Assembly: GCA_036877525.1 (NCBI GenBank)
Contig: JAZGTH010000063.1
Location: 2,156,501 to 2,220,500, forward strand
From: Chromobotia macracanthus
Taxonomy: Eukaryota > Chordata > Actinopteri > Cypriniformes > Botiidae
DNA length: 64,000 bases
Direction: 5' to 3'
Positions 11,440-24,100 of the stretch are shown piece by piece. Each line of letters begins with the position of its first letter. Position 1 is the stretch's first letter. The notes under the pieces are model-generated. The model searched no databases, was not told where the DNA came from, and saw nothing but the letters and a program-made list of their open reading frames with translations. Made by a program: the position numbers and the translations under genes.

Positions 11440-11880
11440 CCGAAACATGAGACAAGAGCTGCAGCTGGACCAGCACGTCGGACCTGCGCACGGGGGTGGC
11501 ACCGCTGCCCGTCCCGTCTGTGCCCCTCCTCCTCCCGCTTAATGACAGCGGGACGGCGCGGGTCGGCACAAGGTCCGAGCGCTCCGGGACGACGGACATA
11601 ACGTGCATTAACACGAACAGACCCGCCGTTTGCAGTCGTTCACCGGCAGACGGGGTGCACGGCGGGGACACGCTGGTTGAGCTCTCGGTCTCCGTTTTAA
11701 CGTTGTAAAAGCACCAGGTGAGGGGATGCGGGACGTGATGCCGAACCCGCTCACAAAGCTCGAACCCCGGTGACTTCTGCTGCCGCGCCTCGGGAGTTTG
11801 ACGTCGCACGTTTTACTCGAAACGTTCAAGAAACGCATTTGTAACGGAAGGACTCCGTTCACTAGACGTGCTCGTAGTTT
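11440..11880 (+). promoter_or_regulatory. CpG-rich promoter / 5'UTR region of mmp15
   Basis: This is the only markedly GC- and CpG-rich interval in the window, with dozens of CG dinucleotides against an AT-rich background. It ends about 145 bases before the mmp15 ATG. Vertebrate MMP15 is driven from a CpG-rich promoter, so this is the likely transcription start region. No TATA box is obvious; the exact start site cannot be read. An open minus-strand frame of 187 codons here is a side effect of base composition. Confidence 0.7.
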
Positions 11881-12024
11881 AATGATTGATTATAAGGACG
11901 CAGTTTTAATCGGATCTCATCAGACAGCTGGAGAAGGAAATCGCACCGCCCTTTAACTCTTTCATTCAGACTCTTTAGCTGAAGTACATTCAGCATCACT
12001 CGTTTGGTTGTGATACCGGGGAGC

Positions 12025-12144
12025 ATGGAGCTATTATGGGATGCCCGGATGATGTTGCCGTGGAGACGGACTGTAATTTATTCTCTGCTGGTGATCTGTA
12101 TGGCTGATGTGCGAACCTTAGGAGACCAAACATTTAATGGAGAG
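12025..12144 (+). CDS. mmp15: mmp15 exon 1: signal peptide
   Basis: Codes residues 1-40 and ends in phase 0 at a GTAACT donor. The ATG at 12025 has A at -3 and G at +4. A basic stretch (WRR) precedes a hydrophobic core VIYSLLVICMA, a normal secretory signal. Further in-frame ATGs at codons 9 and 10 would also keep the signal core, so the start could be slightly downstream. Confidence 0.9.
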
Positions 12145-15100
12145 GTAACTGTTCAGTATTCATCTTTCTCGTTGTCAGTGTATTGCATGAGAAACATCTT
12201 ATGCATCAGTGTTAAATATATCACAGACTTCAGATCAGATCAGTCTGAAGCAAACATACAGAAAACATCTTCTGCACCACAAACTGATCTGAAGCAAACA
12301 TACAGAAAACATCTTCTGCATCACAGACTGATCTGAAGCAAACATACAGAAAACATCTTCTGCACCACAAACTGATCTGAAGCAAACATACAGAAAACAT
12401 CTTCTGCATCACCAACTGATCTGAAGCAAACATACAGAAAACATCTTCTGCATCACAGACTGATCTGAAGCAAACATCCAGAAAACATCTTCTGCATCAC
12501 AAACTGATCTGAAGCAAACATCCAGAAAACATCTTCTGCATCACAAACTGATCTGAAGCAAACATCCAGAAAACATCTTCTGCATCACAAACTGATCTGA
12601 AGCAAACATACAGAAAACATCTTCTGCATCACAGACTGATCTGAAGCAAACATCCAGAAAACATCTTCTGCATCACAGACTGATCTGAAGCAAACATACA
12701 GAAAACATCTTCTGCATCACAAACTGATCTGAAGCAAACATACAGAAAACATCTTCTGCATCACAAACTGATCTGAAGCAAACATACAGAAAACATCTTC
12801 TGCATCACAAACTGATCTGAAGCAAACATCCAGAAAACATCTTCTGCATCACAAACTGATCTGAAGCAAACGTACAGAAAACATCTTCTGCATCACAAAC
12901 TGATCTGAAGCAAACATACAGAAAACATCTTCTGCATCACAAACTGATCTGAAGCAAACATCCAGAAAACATCTTCTGCATCACAAACTGATCTGAAGCA
13001 AACATCCAGAAAACATCTTCTGCATCACAAACTGATCTGAAGCAAACATCCAGAAAACATCTTCTGCATCACAAACTGATCTGAAGCAAACATCCAGAAA
13101 ACATCTTCTGCATCACAAACTGATCTGAAGCAAACATCCAGAAAACATCTTCTGCATCACAAACTGATCTGAAGCAAACATACAGAAAACATCTTCTGCA
13201 CACAGACTGATCTGAAGCAAACATCCAGAAAACATCTTCTGCATCACAAACTGATCTGAAGCAAACATCCAGAAAACATCTTCTGCATCACAAACTGATC
13301 TGAAGCAAACATCCAGAAAACATCTTCTGCATCACAAACTGATCTGAAGCAAACATACAGAAAACATCTTCTGCATCACAGACTGATCTGAAGCAAACAT
13401 ACAGAAAAAATCTTCTGCATCACAAACTGATCTGAAGCAAACATACAGAAAACATCTTCTGCATCACAAACTGATCTGAAGCAAACATACAGAAAACAGA
13501 TTTTGACACGCCGTTGTAAAATACACAAACACTTGACATGTGACGACGTGTACAATATAATGAAGTTTTGTTCAATTTTGTGTTTGCACATTGCTTGAAT
13601 TAATGTGCAAACATTATTACTTATTCACAAGTTTGGTCGTGTAGTGCTTGTGTGAAATATTAAACCGACAGATTGTTTTCTAGTTATCAAATTAATTGTT
13701 TTGTAGATGTTTTCTAGCCAGTTATGTGCCAATTAATGTCGTATACATGGTTTATATTTGTGTACTGTGTGCTGGTGTGTATTTCAACATGCGTTTGTGT
13801 TGTATTTGTGCAGAAGCATGTTTGTTTTTGACCTTACTGCCCTGTCTATGGATTCAAGCATATGGTGTGAGTCTCTCCGTTTCGACTGATGTGTTGTGTG
13901 TTGATCTCTATTGAGCCCCTCGGGTTCCTGGATTTCATTGGACACCTGATGTTCTTACACCGTAACCCAGCATGCGGATGCTTGTAACACTAAAGAGTGA
14001 ATTAGACGGCTTTATGAAACACCTGTATTTTATCCTCTTTGAAGGCTTGAGATCTTTGTCCTGGGAGTTCTTCGTGTTGGTATGCGCTGCTTGTAGTCTG
14101 TGTGGTTTGAGGTTTGTTAGTGGTGGTCACCCTGTGTGGACAGTGCTGCGGTGGTCCAAACCCAGTCACTGTGATCTGGCACTCTGCAGGAAGACTGACA
14201 TGAGAAGAACCAGCTCTGTTTTTTTTTAATTTAGTTCATTAAAACTGATTTATCCAATCTGACAGCAAACCTCATAATGATTCAGTCAGGTGTCAGTTGC
14301 CTTCTGAAATATTCAGATGTATGACCCGTGTTAACATCTAGATGGAACTGCTTAAACAAAAATCTCCATGATGATATGAAAACCAGAGGTTCTTCACTGG
14401 CCTGCAGCATTTTGTTGAGATGTTAAGCCATCCTCAGACCAGACGGTTGTAACCTGTTGGCCTTGTGGACCAACTTTTTGTGACGCTAGAGCCATTCCAT
14501 GCTGCTTGAGAAGTAATCATCTACAATATATGCCTTTAAAGTCTTTTCTTACCAAATGTAAGTTTTGCATGTTCCGTTTCCATTCATTAGTTCTGGAGAT
14601 GTTTCAGTATTGGTTTTCATTAAACTCTCATTGATTTTCTCTGACATTCCTGAACATTCAGGTCTTTCTCATAACTCTGTCCTTCTTGAAAGATCTGTTC
14701 TTCTGCATCACTGATCTGATGTTCAAGGGCCAGGTTTTAATCTTTAATCCCATAGTTTAACCTACAGACTTCTCTAAACCTAGTTGATATGAGCCCTTAT
14801 GGAAAAAAGCAGCTTATCTGAGTAAATCTAAGTCACATGTGTTGAATATGTTGAACAGTGCATGTCACAGTGGTGGGCTGCTTCTTAAAGCACTTACATG
14901 ACCCACATGTGTGAACATTACGTGTGGTAAGAGAACTCTGGGGTAACATGTTATAAAATGTCGTAAACTTAATGGGTAAGTGTAGCCTGCATCTTTCTTG
15001 GAGTCCTGGATTTCAGGTTTACAGGTTGTGATGAAGTTATCCATGTTTATATAAACATATTATGCTAGTTAATGAAAGTTTCACCTATACAGACGTCTTG

Positions 15101-18100
15101 TGTTTTAGATGGACAGTAAAGAGTAGACATGTTACAAATGGTGAGTGAGCAATAAAAGTCGACGTATCTTTATTTCATGGAATAGTTCAGTGCTAACTGA
15201 AGCGTGTTTCTTTGAAGTGACGAAGAGTTAAACTCAAGCTTGTGTGACCGTTCACCAGCCGCACAAACAATACCGATGCCTGAGTGAAAGCAGGGAGTGC
15301 TGAGAGTCTGTGCATGTGTGGGTGTTGATCAGAGCGCCTTTTGTTGCGCAGTTCATGCAGTACAATACTTCATAGCAAAGTGTTTTCGTTTCCAAACAGA
15401 CATATGATTTCCACCGACTCAGAGCTTACCATCAACATGTTGCTCCAGGAGGGTGATTTGCAACCAAAATGTGTATAAGCATTCTGTCTCTCTTACTATT
15501 CTGAAATAATTTAATCTGATCACTTGACAGTTATAGTTCAGACACAATGCAGATAAAGTAAAACAAAAGGAATGTTTGAAATGATGTTGGTTGGAGAAAG
15601 CTGTTGGCTTGTCTTTCTGTGCTGCATGTGATTGGTGAAAGAAACAGCTGTTTTCTAAATAGGTCACAAACAGAATGAGGAGACGTTTGTGACTGCAGGG
15701 CTCACAGGCAGTTGAGGCTCAACAATGAGACGTCTTGTGTTCAGCTGACTGTATTTAGAGGTGCAGATAGAGAGAGACGGAGAGGAAGAACTCCGGCAGC
15801 ACCGGGGGGAGGGAAGGGGTTATGAGAACTGTAGTACAGAAGCAACCGACTGTATCACTTCCTGTAACATTATATCTGCCCTGGGTTTAACCCTTGAAGA
15901 GACATTTATGTCCATCCCTGTGTATCCTCAGCACACATACCGTCCATCTCTGGAGCTCTGAGGTCTGTCTGTGTGGCATCTGGATCACATCACTGTGAAC
16001 GTGAAAGGTAATAAGATGTGATTGGACCAGGAAATGGCACTCATGTCTGTGTCTTAATGGTCAGTTACATCTGACCGGTAGGTCTCTTATTAAAAGTCAG
16101 GGTCCATTGCCAGCTCAGTTACTCACTAGCTGACTCACTAGCCCTGTTCAGAAGCCTTGCAGCTGCTGTTTTCGACAGCTTTTAAACTGTAAAAGTAGAA
16201 GCTCATAAGTGACTGATCTGGTCCACTCTTCTTAAGCAGTATCTTCACACAGCACCCAAATATGAGTTTGAACTCACAGAAGACTTCATTAGCACTTCAT
16301 CATTTGATTTCATTAGCGTTTTGGGTTAACATGTTTCTAACCTAGCAGCACTACATTTTTGCTGCTGCAATCCATACCTTTCGCCTCTCTACCGCTATCT
16401 CTGTTTGAAACATATAATTTCAGGTCACTTTACGTATTTTTCTTTGCGTATGTTGAAGATAAATGAAGCCAAACTGACATTTCCCAGGAAATCTGACTCA
16501 ACAGCTCAAATTATAAATCATTGTTATAAACTTCAGGATCTTGTTGAACTCTGATCTGTCATATACTTGCTCAATAACTGATTTGTGCTCATTTTTAACC
16601 TACAAAAGTTACAGATTGCAGCTTTAATAAGCACAAAAATACACAATATGCTATTGGGTAAAATAGTCCATTTGTAATTTGATTGAATTAGACAATTTTC
16701 TTTCCATTATGATTTTAATACTTCCACCTTCTGCTGAGAACTCTGTTCGACTGTCTGTTTAATTTAGTTTTTTTAGTCATTGATTATTGTTGATTACTTG
16801 CACACAGCTGCAAAATGAAACTGGCTTCTGATTGATGCATTGATTCTTTGACCTCACGTGAGTCTCATTTCACTGTTGTCTGCCACACACAAAGAACACT
16901 GATGTTTAATCAGTTTTATTAATTTGTGCAAATATAACAATGCAAAAACAATTTCAATATATTTTTGTTAATACTTTTCTCAAGAATGTAAATGAAATGC
17001 AGGAACTAAAATCTTATTAAAAGATGGAACAGCACTCTCAAACTAGTTATGACCGGCACAAAACTGGACTGCTGGCAGTGACATAGTCTTTAAGAAAATT
17101 AATAACCAAATAAAAAATGCATTAAAATCATTGCGATATTTACAGTGCTGCTTAATTTTACACTGGCAACAAAAACAAAGTAAATATATTGTAAATCATC
17201 CAGCCACTGATATTTGTGACATTTCAGTAGCGTCAGACTCAGCCGCTGGTGGTCCAGCAAACAAAAGATCGCATCAGACTGAGCTGATCGTGAGTGCTAC
17301 AGGGAGTTTAAATCAGATTTGTTGTTGCGCTATTCCCTAGACCAGTTACCTGAGATATCTGAGCCAGGTAGCTGTCTGGAACGCCAAAACTGAGTCTGCT
17401 CTTAACTTATTTTATTCTTCCCTCCTCTGTCATGTTTGTTTTCCTGTCTTTCTGTTAATCGTTTTCACTTGAACTGGTTTGCTCGCTCAGAAGATGGCAT
17501 GAACCCAAAGCTCAGGAGTAATAGAGCTCTCTAGCTGTTAGAATCTTGGCTGACATTGTTCTGCACACACACACACACACATACACAAAGCCTGAATCTT
17601 TTTACAGCGTGTTGTGAATCACAGGTTCCTGGAGGACGTGCTGTTGGCAGACGCTCTCAAGGTCTCATTGAAGCTGCGGCTGGCACAGTGTTTGATTGGA
17701 GAGAAAGAATGCTCTTCTTGCCTCTCTCTCTCCTGCCAAACTTACTCTGTATGCAGGACATGAGATGTTGTGATGGTGAAATGGACAGAACACTTTATGC
17801 TTTTAAAGGGGACCTTCACTTATCTCCAGCACTGAAGATCTTGGCATTCGTGCCAGCGTCCTTCTGTGATTGTCCAGAAGAACTACTCCAGGTGCCCTTG
17901 AAAACACAAAGACCACAAAAGTTGTTCTTTCATGTGAGCCAGCAAGCGGAACACGGGGTTAATGTGTTTCTCTTGTGGGAGTATATACACACGCACACAC
18001 ACAGAGACTGAGTGTAAGGAACAGTCTTATCTTTAGGGTGAGGTGTGTCCCACACTAAACAGCCCTATAACACTTCTTCCTTCTAGTCTACAGGCAGATA

Positions 18101-21100
18101 CAAACCTGATTGTGGCCACAGTGAGTATGAAAGGCTGCTTAAATAACACACACTTTTTTTACGTCTTGGCCATTTTTAAATGAACTTTTTGTAATTCATT
18201 TGAAGAACTTCACACAAAAGCGGAACACTTTGTCATCAAATACTCACGTCATGTTGTTAAAAGTCATATGACTTTCCAGAATCACTGTGTGCTTTCATTG
18301 TGTAAGTGCAAATATTATTAAAAACATTTTGTTGCACAGATGAAAGAATGTCACGTGTCTGGATTGACATGAGAGTGAGTAATAATAACCGTGTTTAATT
18401 GTTCCGCTAAATAATGATAAATGGACTTTGAAGTACAAATACTCTGTCATTTCAATCCTTCAATGATGGCTCACCTGGTAGAACATAGAGCAAGCAACAC
18501 CAAGGTCATCGGTTCTACTCCCAGTGAAAACATACTGTTCTAATGTAAGGACTAAATGCCCTGTGAGTCACTTTCAGATGCATTAATCCGGATGTCATAC
18601 AATCTGCAGGCATAATAATAATTTAAAACAGAATTTAAAGAATGAACTTTTGAGATTGTTTCTTGTCATGTGAGGACAAACCAGTGAGTCGGTGGACATT
18701 TTCATGAAGGTTGTATGTGTGAGGAAAGAGAAAAGATAGACATGGTGTTTGGACATTCAGTGTCCCAGTCTGAACATTCATTACAGTAGATGTCCAGAGC
18801 TGCATATTAGCCATGATCACAAAGAGGACCAGCTATTCAACAGTTTGCCTGTTGCTCAGTTACTTTCTCAGCACTCAGAGGTTCACACAAAGCCCCGTGT
18901 TTACTGTGTACTGTGACCATGGTGAGGGGGATCAAGCCGGGCGACTGTGTGACAGCTCTGATTATAGAGTAGAAAGAGAGGGACATTACTGAGGCCTACG
19001 TTCATGAGCTGAGCCAGGTGAAATCACCAACACAATTCACAATACACCTTCATTTCCTCTCTGTTCTTTTGTCTTAACACTGTTGTTGTGACTGTAGACC
19101 TGCATGATCTCAGAAGAGATTTTAAATGTAAGAGACTTTCTGACAATGTTAGTTGTTAGTAGTTGATATGTTATGTAAAGAGATGTAACTGAAAGCAGTT
19201 TAACGAATAGAAACTGGTGAATCATATTTTAATACTGTTTAACCTTGAGGACAATGTAATTGTTTCAAATAAGTTCTCAGTTAAGTTTCAGTCAAGTATT
19301 AACTAGGAGTGAGATATTAGGTAGATCTTGTTTGTGATCTGTGGGGAGATCTGTCTGATCTAGGATGTTTCATATTACTGTGGCCACAGGGCAGATCAAT
19401 GGGGAGTTTAATTGACCAATCTGTGCTAATGACCTTATTTAGGATAATTAACAGTAGCAGCAACACACAAGAGCATCAAATCCAACCCTCACCCCCACCT
19501 CAGTCCTGTAATAAAGCCACAGACCCTCTGGCCCTTTGGAACCCCCCCTCATTCAACCAGTGTGCCAGATGGGCCCAGAGTCGTGACTTCATGCGTGTCT
19601 CTGGCCTCAGGAAAGTCCCCCAGCAGTGAGACAGAGTGGCTCAGAGATGTCTCTCTTTCTGTCTCATTCAGCTTGTGCTGCTCTGCACTTACAGCTGTCT
19701 CACATATGCTCTCAGTCTGGCCCAGTATTATATGTCACTTCTGACAGGTGTGACAGTATCTCTTCCCCCTCACTCTCAGCGTGGTTTACTGCTGATGTTA
19801 CTTTAGCGTGATCTTGTTTTACATCTTTCACTGCCATATTTATTCAATTGTTTTTCGTCATGTATTTCTGTGTGCTGCTGTGCACTTTAAAATGAACAGG
19901 GATCTTGTTCAGAATAAGAATATGTGAGAAGGATGTACCACATGCAGTCAGACACGGCACACAGTTTCACAGAATTTTCCATGTTACTCTTATATTCTCT
20001 TTTATTATTACAGTATGTTGTTAGTGTAAACTGGACAGCCATGTGTTAATGTATTTGTTTCTCTTCAAGTTAGAAATGTGTGAGCTCATTTCTGAAAGTT
20101 GCAGTAAGCTCTTATGGTGCATCAGACTTGATTTTCTCATGATTTCTCTGTTTCTCTCTCAGTCATGGCTGCGGTTGTACGGCTACCTCCCTCAGGTCAG
20201 CAGACAGATGTCCACCATGCGCTCGGCTCAAATCCTGTCCAACGCCATCAGCGACATGCAGCGTTTCTATGGCCTGGAGATCACTGGAGAACTGGATCCA
20301 ATCACCATTGAGTATGAGATCACATGATCTAATGTGTCAACTGCACTATTAGACCTCATAGCAGCTCTCAGCTGTGGTGACCTCATCTAAACGAAACCAT
20401 TTATATCCCATAAGCACTTACATCCCATTAAAGCCATAACTGAACACAGCAAACTAAAGGTCACCTTACAGAGGAGATCTTTACAGACATATTCTGGCTT
20501 ATTTCAGCTTAATCTTGATGGAAGTACTCTTCTAGGTGGAGGAACCTCTGGTTATTTTGTTGCTGGTAATGATATGAGATGAACGTTTATATATAACTTT
20601 GTACAGACAGGTTTGGCAAGCAGTTGTGTAGCAGTTATATTAGACCAGTCTCATGGTACCACGTGTGATGTTTAATTGCTATGGTTACACTTTCAAAACA
20701 CCCTGATGGTTGCTTATTTAAATGTTTATTCATGGTGCTGCTTACCAACCTGCTAGTCTTTCATTCCAAGTATATTGCTGACAATACGTTTCGTGTTTAT
20801 TTTAACCGATTAAGAAATAAGGCCTAAGAAATGTATGTGGTGATCAACAACCAAACCATACTCAGGATGGTAAATGTTCAATAATGCTGATTATAATTAT
20901 TAAAAAGATGAAAGCTTAACAGTAGTAAGTAATAAAATCAAAGTGTAACAGGGTGCACAGTGATGAATGATCTTCCCATTTTTCCGCTTTCTTTAAAAGA
21001 CGTTATTTTGTTCTTTCTAAGCAGCCTCACCACACTAATCCCTCCTGTGGTCTTTCTTTAAGGGCCATGAAAAGGCCACGCTGTGGAGTACCAGATAAAT

Positions 21101-24100
21101 TTGGGGGTCAAATCAAGACAAATGTGCGTCGGAAACGTTACGCACTCACCGGCCACAAGTGGGACAAAACCCACTTGACTTTCAGGTAAATGTAAACTGC
21201 TCATCAGTACATGCACTATATCTCTGTCCTTCATGAACATTGACTTCATGTAGACCAGAACACTTCAGTGCAACACTTAACATTCTCAACTTTGTTCTGA
21301 TGTTCTTTTTATTTCTGCCATGGTTACAGTATTCAGAATTACACGCCTAAGATCGGAGAGTACAACTCATATGAGGCCATCCGGAAGGCCTTCAAAGTGT
21401 GGGAGAAGGTGACACCGCTCAAGTTCGAAGAAATTCCTTTCTTTGAGGTTAAATACGGCCGTCGAAAGGAACCTGACATCATGATCTTCTTCGCCTCTGG
21501 TTTCCATGGTGACAGTTCACCATTTGATGGAGAGGGTGGATTCCTGGCACATGCGTACTTCCCTGGTCCGGGGATGGGTGGAGACACTCACTTCGACTCA
21601 GATGAGCCATGGACCATTGGCCCAGATAACTTGCAGGGTGAGTCGACAGGACCCTGTGTGTTAAACTCACTGTGTTCTGGTATTAAAATGATCAGGCTCA
21701 GTTATTGAGACCCAAAGTGTCACGACTGTAATCACCACATTTCCTTTAATAGAAGCTACTTTAGGTTTACTTTTATAATTTTGTGTAGCCAATTACAATC
21801 TTATGGTCATGAACAGGGACATTCAAAGTGGCTCATACTGCAGTGAACAAGGAAAAGAAATAACAATGCTTTATTTAAAAAGTTTTTGCTTTACAACAGA
21901 ATCAAATCTAGCAATTAATGTCATTCTGTTAGTGTTTGTCTAATGATTAAACTCACTGAAGTCGACTGCACAAAGTTTGCTAATCTGCAAGCTTAGTTTC
22001 TTGATCTGTATTCATGGTAAATGCGTGTGGCTTGGTGAAGAATGTGATTCTTGGTTCTTCAGAGCTTTAATAATTCTGCTGCTGCAGAGAGCAGTGAAGT
22101 GTTTGATGAAAAGATAAGCATTCATTTATATCTACCTGCAATCAAATGTTGAGTTTTTCATCGCGTGTTAGATTAATCACTTGTCATTTGCTTACTGACA
22201 CGCTGTGCACTTTAAATGATGTCACGTCAATATAACATTCACTTATAAAGCACCACAGCTTCAAAGGAAATGTTTGGATTCTCCAGAGTTTATTTCCATA
22301 GCTTTGTAATGTCTGCTTACAGAATCTTCATTGTCAGCAGCTGTGAGGAGACATGTCTTCTGCTGCTCTGATGTTCTGTTAACACTTCTGGCCCTCATAC
22401 AAGAGCAGCTTTGAGCGTCACAGTGTGTCTGTAAAAGGCATCACTGATGAAACTGTCTGACTGCATTAGCAAAGACATTCTGTACCTCTCGTATCTGTAC
22501 ACCATTATTAGACCTAATGATGTTTTCTGATGGCTTCATACGGCCTGCTGAGATGGCTAACATTGTCTGTAGTGGACAATAATGGAGGCTGTCAGAGTAA
22601 TACACTACAAAAGATTGTTTTCATGCTCAGAATTTTTGTATTGCTTTCCAGTAAACTATTTGACAATAAAGAAAAAAAAGGAAATTAAAAGGGAAAGTGT
22701 TTTTTTCTTGTATTAAGCATAACCCTCACAAATTTTGTTGGATTTCTTTAAAGTCAGTTTTCTTCTATTTCTTCAATTAAATACGCAGTGTTTTAAAGAT
22801 GTTTCAATTTTTTCTAGAGGACGAAGACAAAAAAACTAAGCTTGAAAATGGATTTGTTTTCTGAAATCAGGGTTGAAGAATTACACAGAGCCGTTAACAT
22901 TTTCCTGTGACAGAACGTGATTAAAATCAGTGTGTCATTGTAAATCTCTTCAGTCAGGAGTTAATCACTTTATATCTTCTTCACTGATTCACAAACTCCA
23001 CAAACACACTGCAGATCTCTCCACCTCAGTGACAGCACTTATCTCTCGCTCACTCATATTCATCAGTCAAATAAATACAGCTTTTCTGTTCTTCTTTCAG
23101 CTCAAGCTACTATAGGCCTGTATCAGTTTTACTGAGCACTTCTGTGTCATTAACTGCAGCAGTATGTGATGTTCTGATTCATGTTTTTAAGCTAGAGAGC
23201 ACATAAAGTCCAGCTGTGATCCCCCAGAGCAAATAATGATGAACACAGCATTTGTATCAGTCGTTTCCCTCCCATGACCTCAGTAAATCTCCTCCTGTCT
23301 CTGTTACACTGCAGCCTGTGATATTTAATATCTGTCCTCACAGGTAATGATCTGTTTCTGGTGGCAGTCCATGAGCTGGGTCATGCCCTCGGACTGGAGC
23401 ACTCCAATAATCCTCTGGCCATCATGGCTCCTTTCTACCAGTGGATGGAAACGGAAAACTTTGAGCTGCCCGAGGATGATCTCCGTGGGGTGCAGCAGAT
23501 TTATGGTAACCTAAAAATTATATATTTTCTCAACATGGGTATTTTTGGAAAAGCTTATCCCTGATTAGGTAACTGTTTATTTGGAGGCAGGCATAGTGGT
23601 GTACACAAGCTTTTACATTGTCAGCCGTGGTGCCCATGTAGAGGGCCTTTATCATTTCCTGTTTCTTATACACCACGTATATCAAAAGTGGCAGTGGCCA
23701 ATAAAGAATACATTTCTGAAGTGACCTTATAATAAAGATTTGTGTAGCTGATATTTTAAAAGTGTCCTGCTGTGTGACATGCAAAATGTCTTAAACTGTT
23801 TTAAACAATTCTTTAATAAAACAACAACAATTCTTGCATATGGAATGCATTATAAATTCAGCTTTTATGACTTAGTTCATAGACTACATGGATTATTTGT
23901 ACTTATTATTTGTACAATAAACATTAATTGTCACTCTGCAGGACATTGAAATGAACTTTGTAAAACTGTCAGGTGACCAAAACTATGTAAAAGCACCTAG
24001 AATGTTTTCTTATTTTTATGCACTGTATGTAAAGATTCTACAGTCCAGAAGTTTTTGTGGAATAGGTTCTTTTCAGCGGTGGGGAGAAGACCTCATGCCT

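Larger units (their letters stand above)
9222..11440. other. Intergenic region between receptor cluster and mmp15
   Basis: No coding exon recognised on either strand. It should contain the upstream part of the receptor transcription unit (minus strand) and the distal mmp15 promoter (plus strand). It holds a repeat fragment at about 10080-10215, a CTCF-like motif at 10991 and a TAA microsatellite at 11030-11080. The genes diverge from this interval, so regulatory sharing is possible but not shown. Confidence 0.6.
13499..20162. other. Remainder of mmp15 intron 1
   Basis: No exon recognised. It contains a short TIR element (16358-16627), a CA microsatellite (17567-17582), a degraded TIR element (about 18225-18400) and a tRNA-derived SINE (about 18464-18580). 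Several open frames up to 151 codons exist but show no family resemblance or splice framing. The interval could carry intronic enhancers; nothing specific can be shown. Confidence 0.6.

Noticed and set aside
11246..11809. 187-codon minus-strand frame over the CpG-rich region
   Set aside because: GC-rich DNA is poor in stops; the peptide has no family resemblance, and the region fits the mmp15 promoter.
17556..18011. 151-codon plus-strand frame in mmp15 intron 1
   Set aside because: It begins in a CA microsatellite, has no recognisable domain and no splice context.
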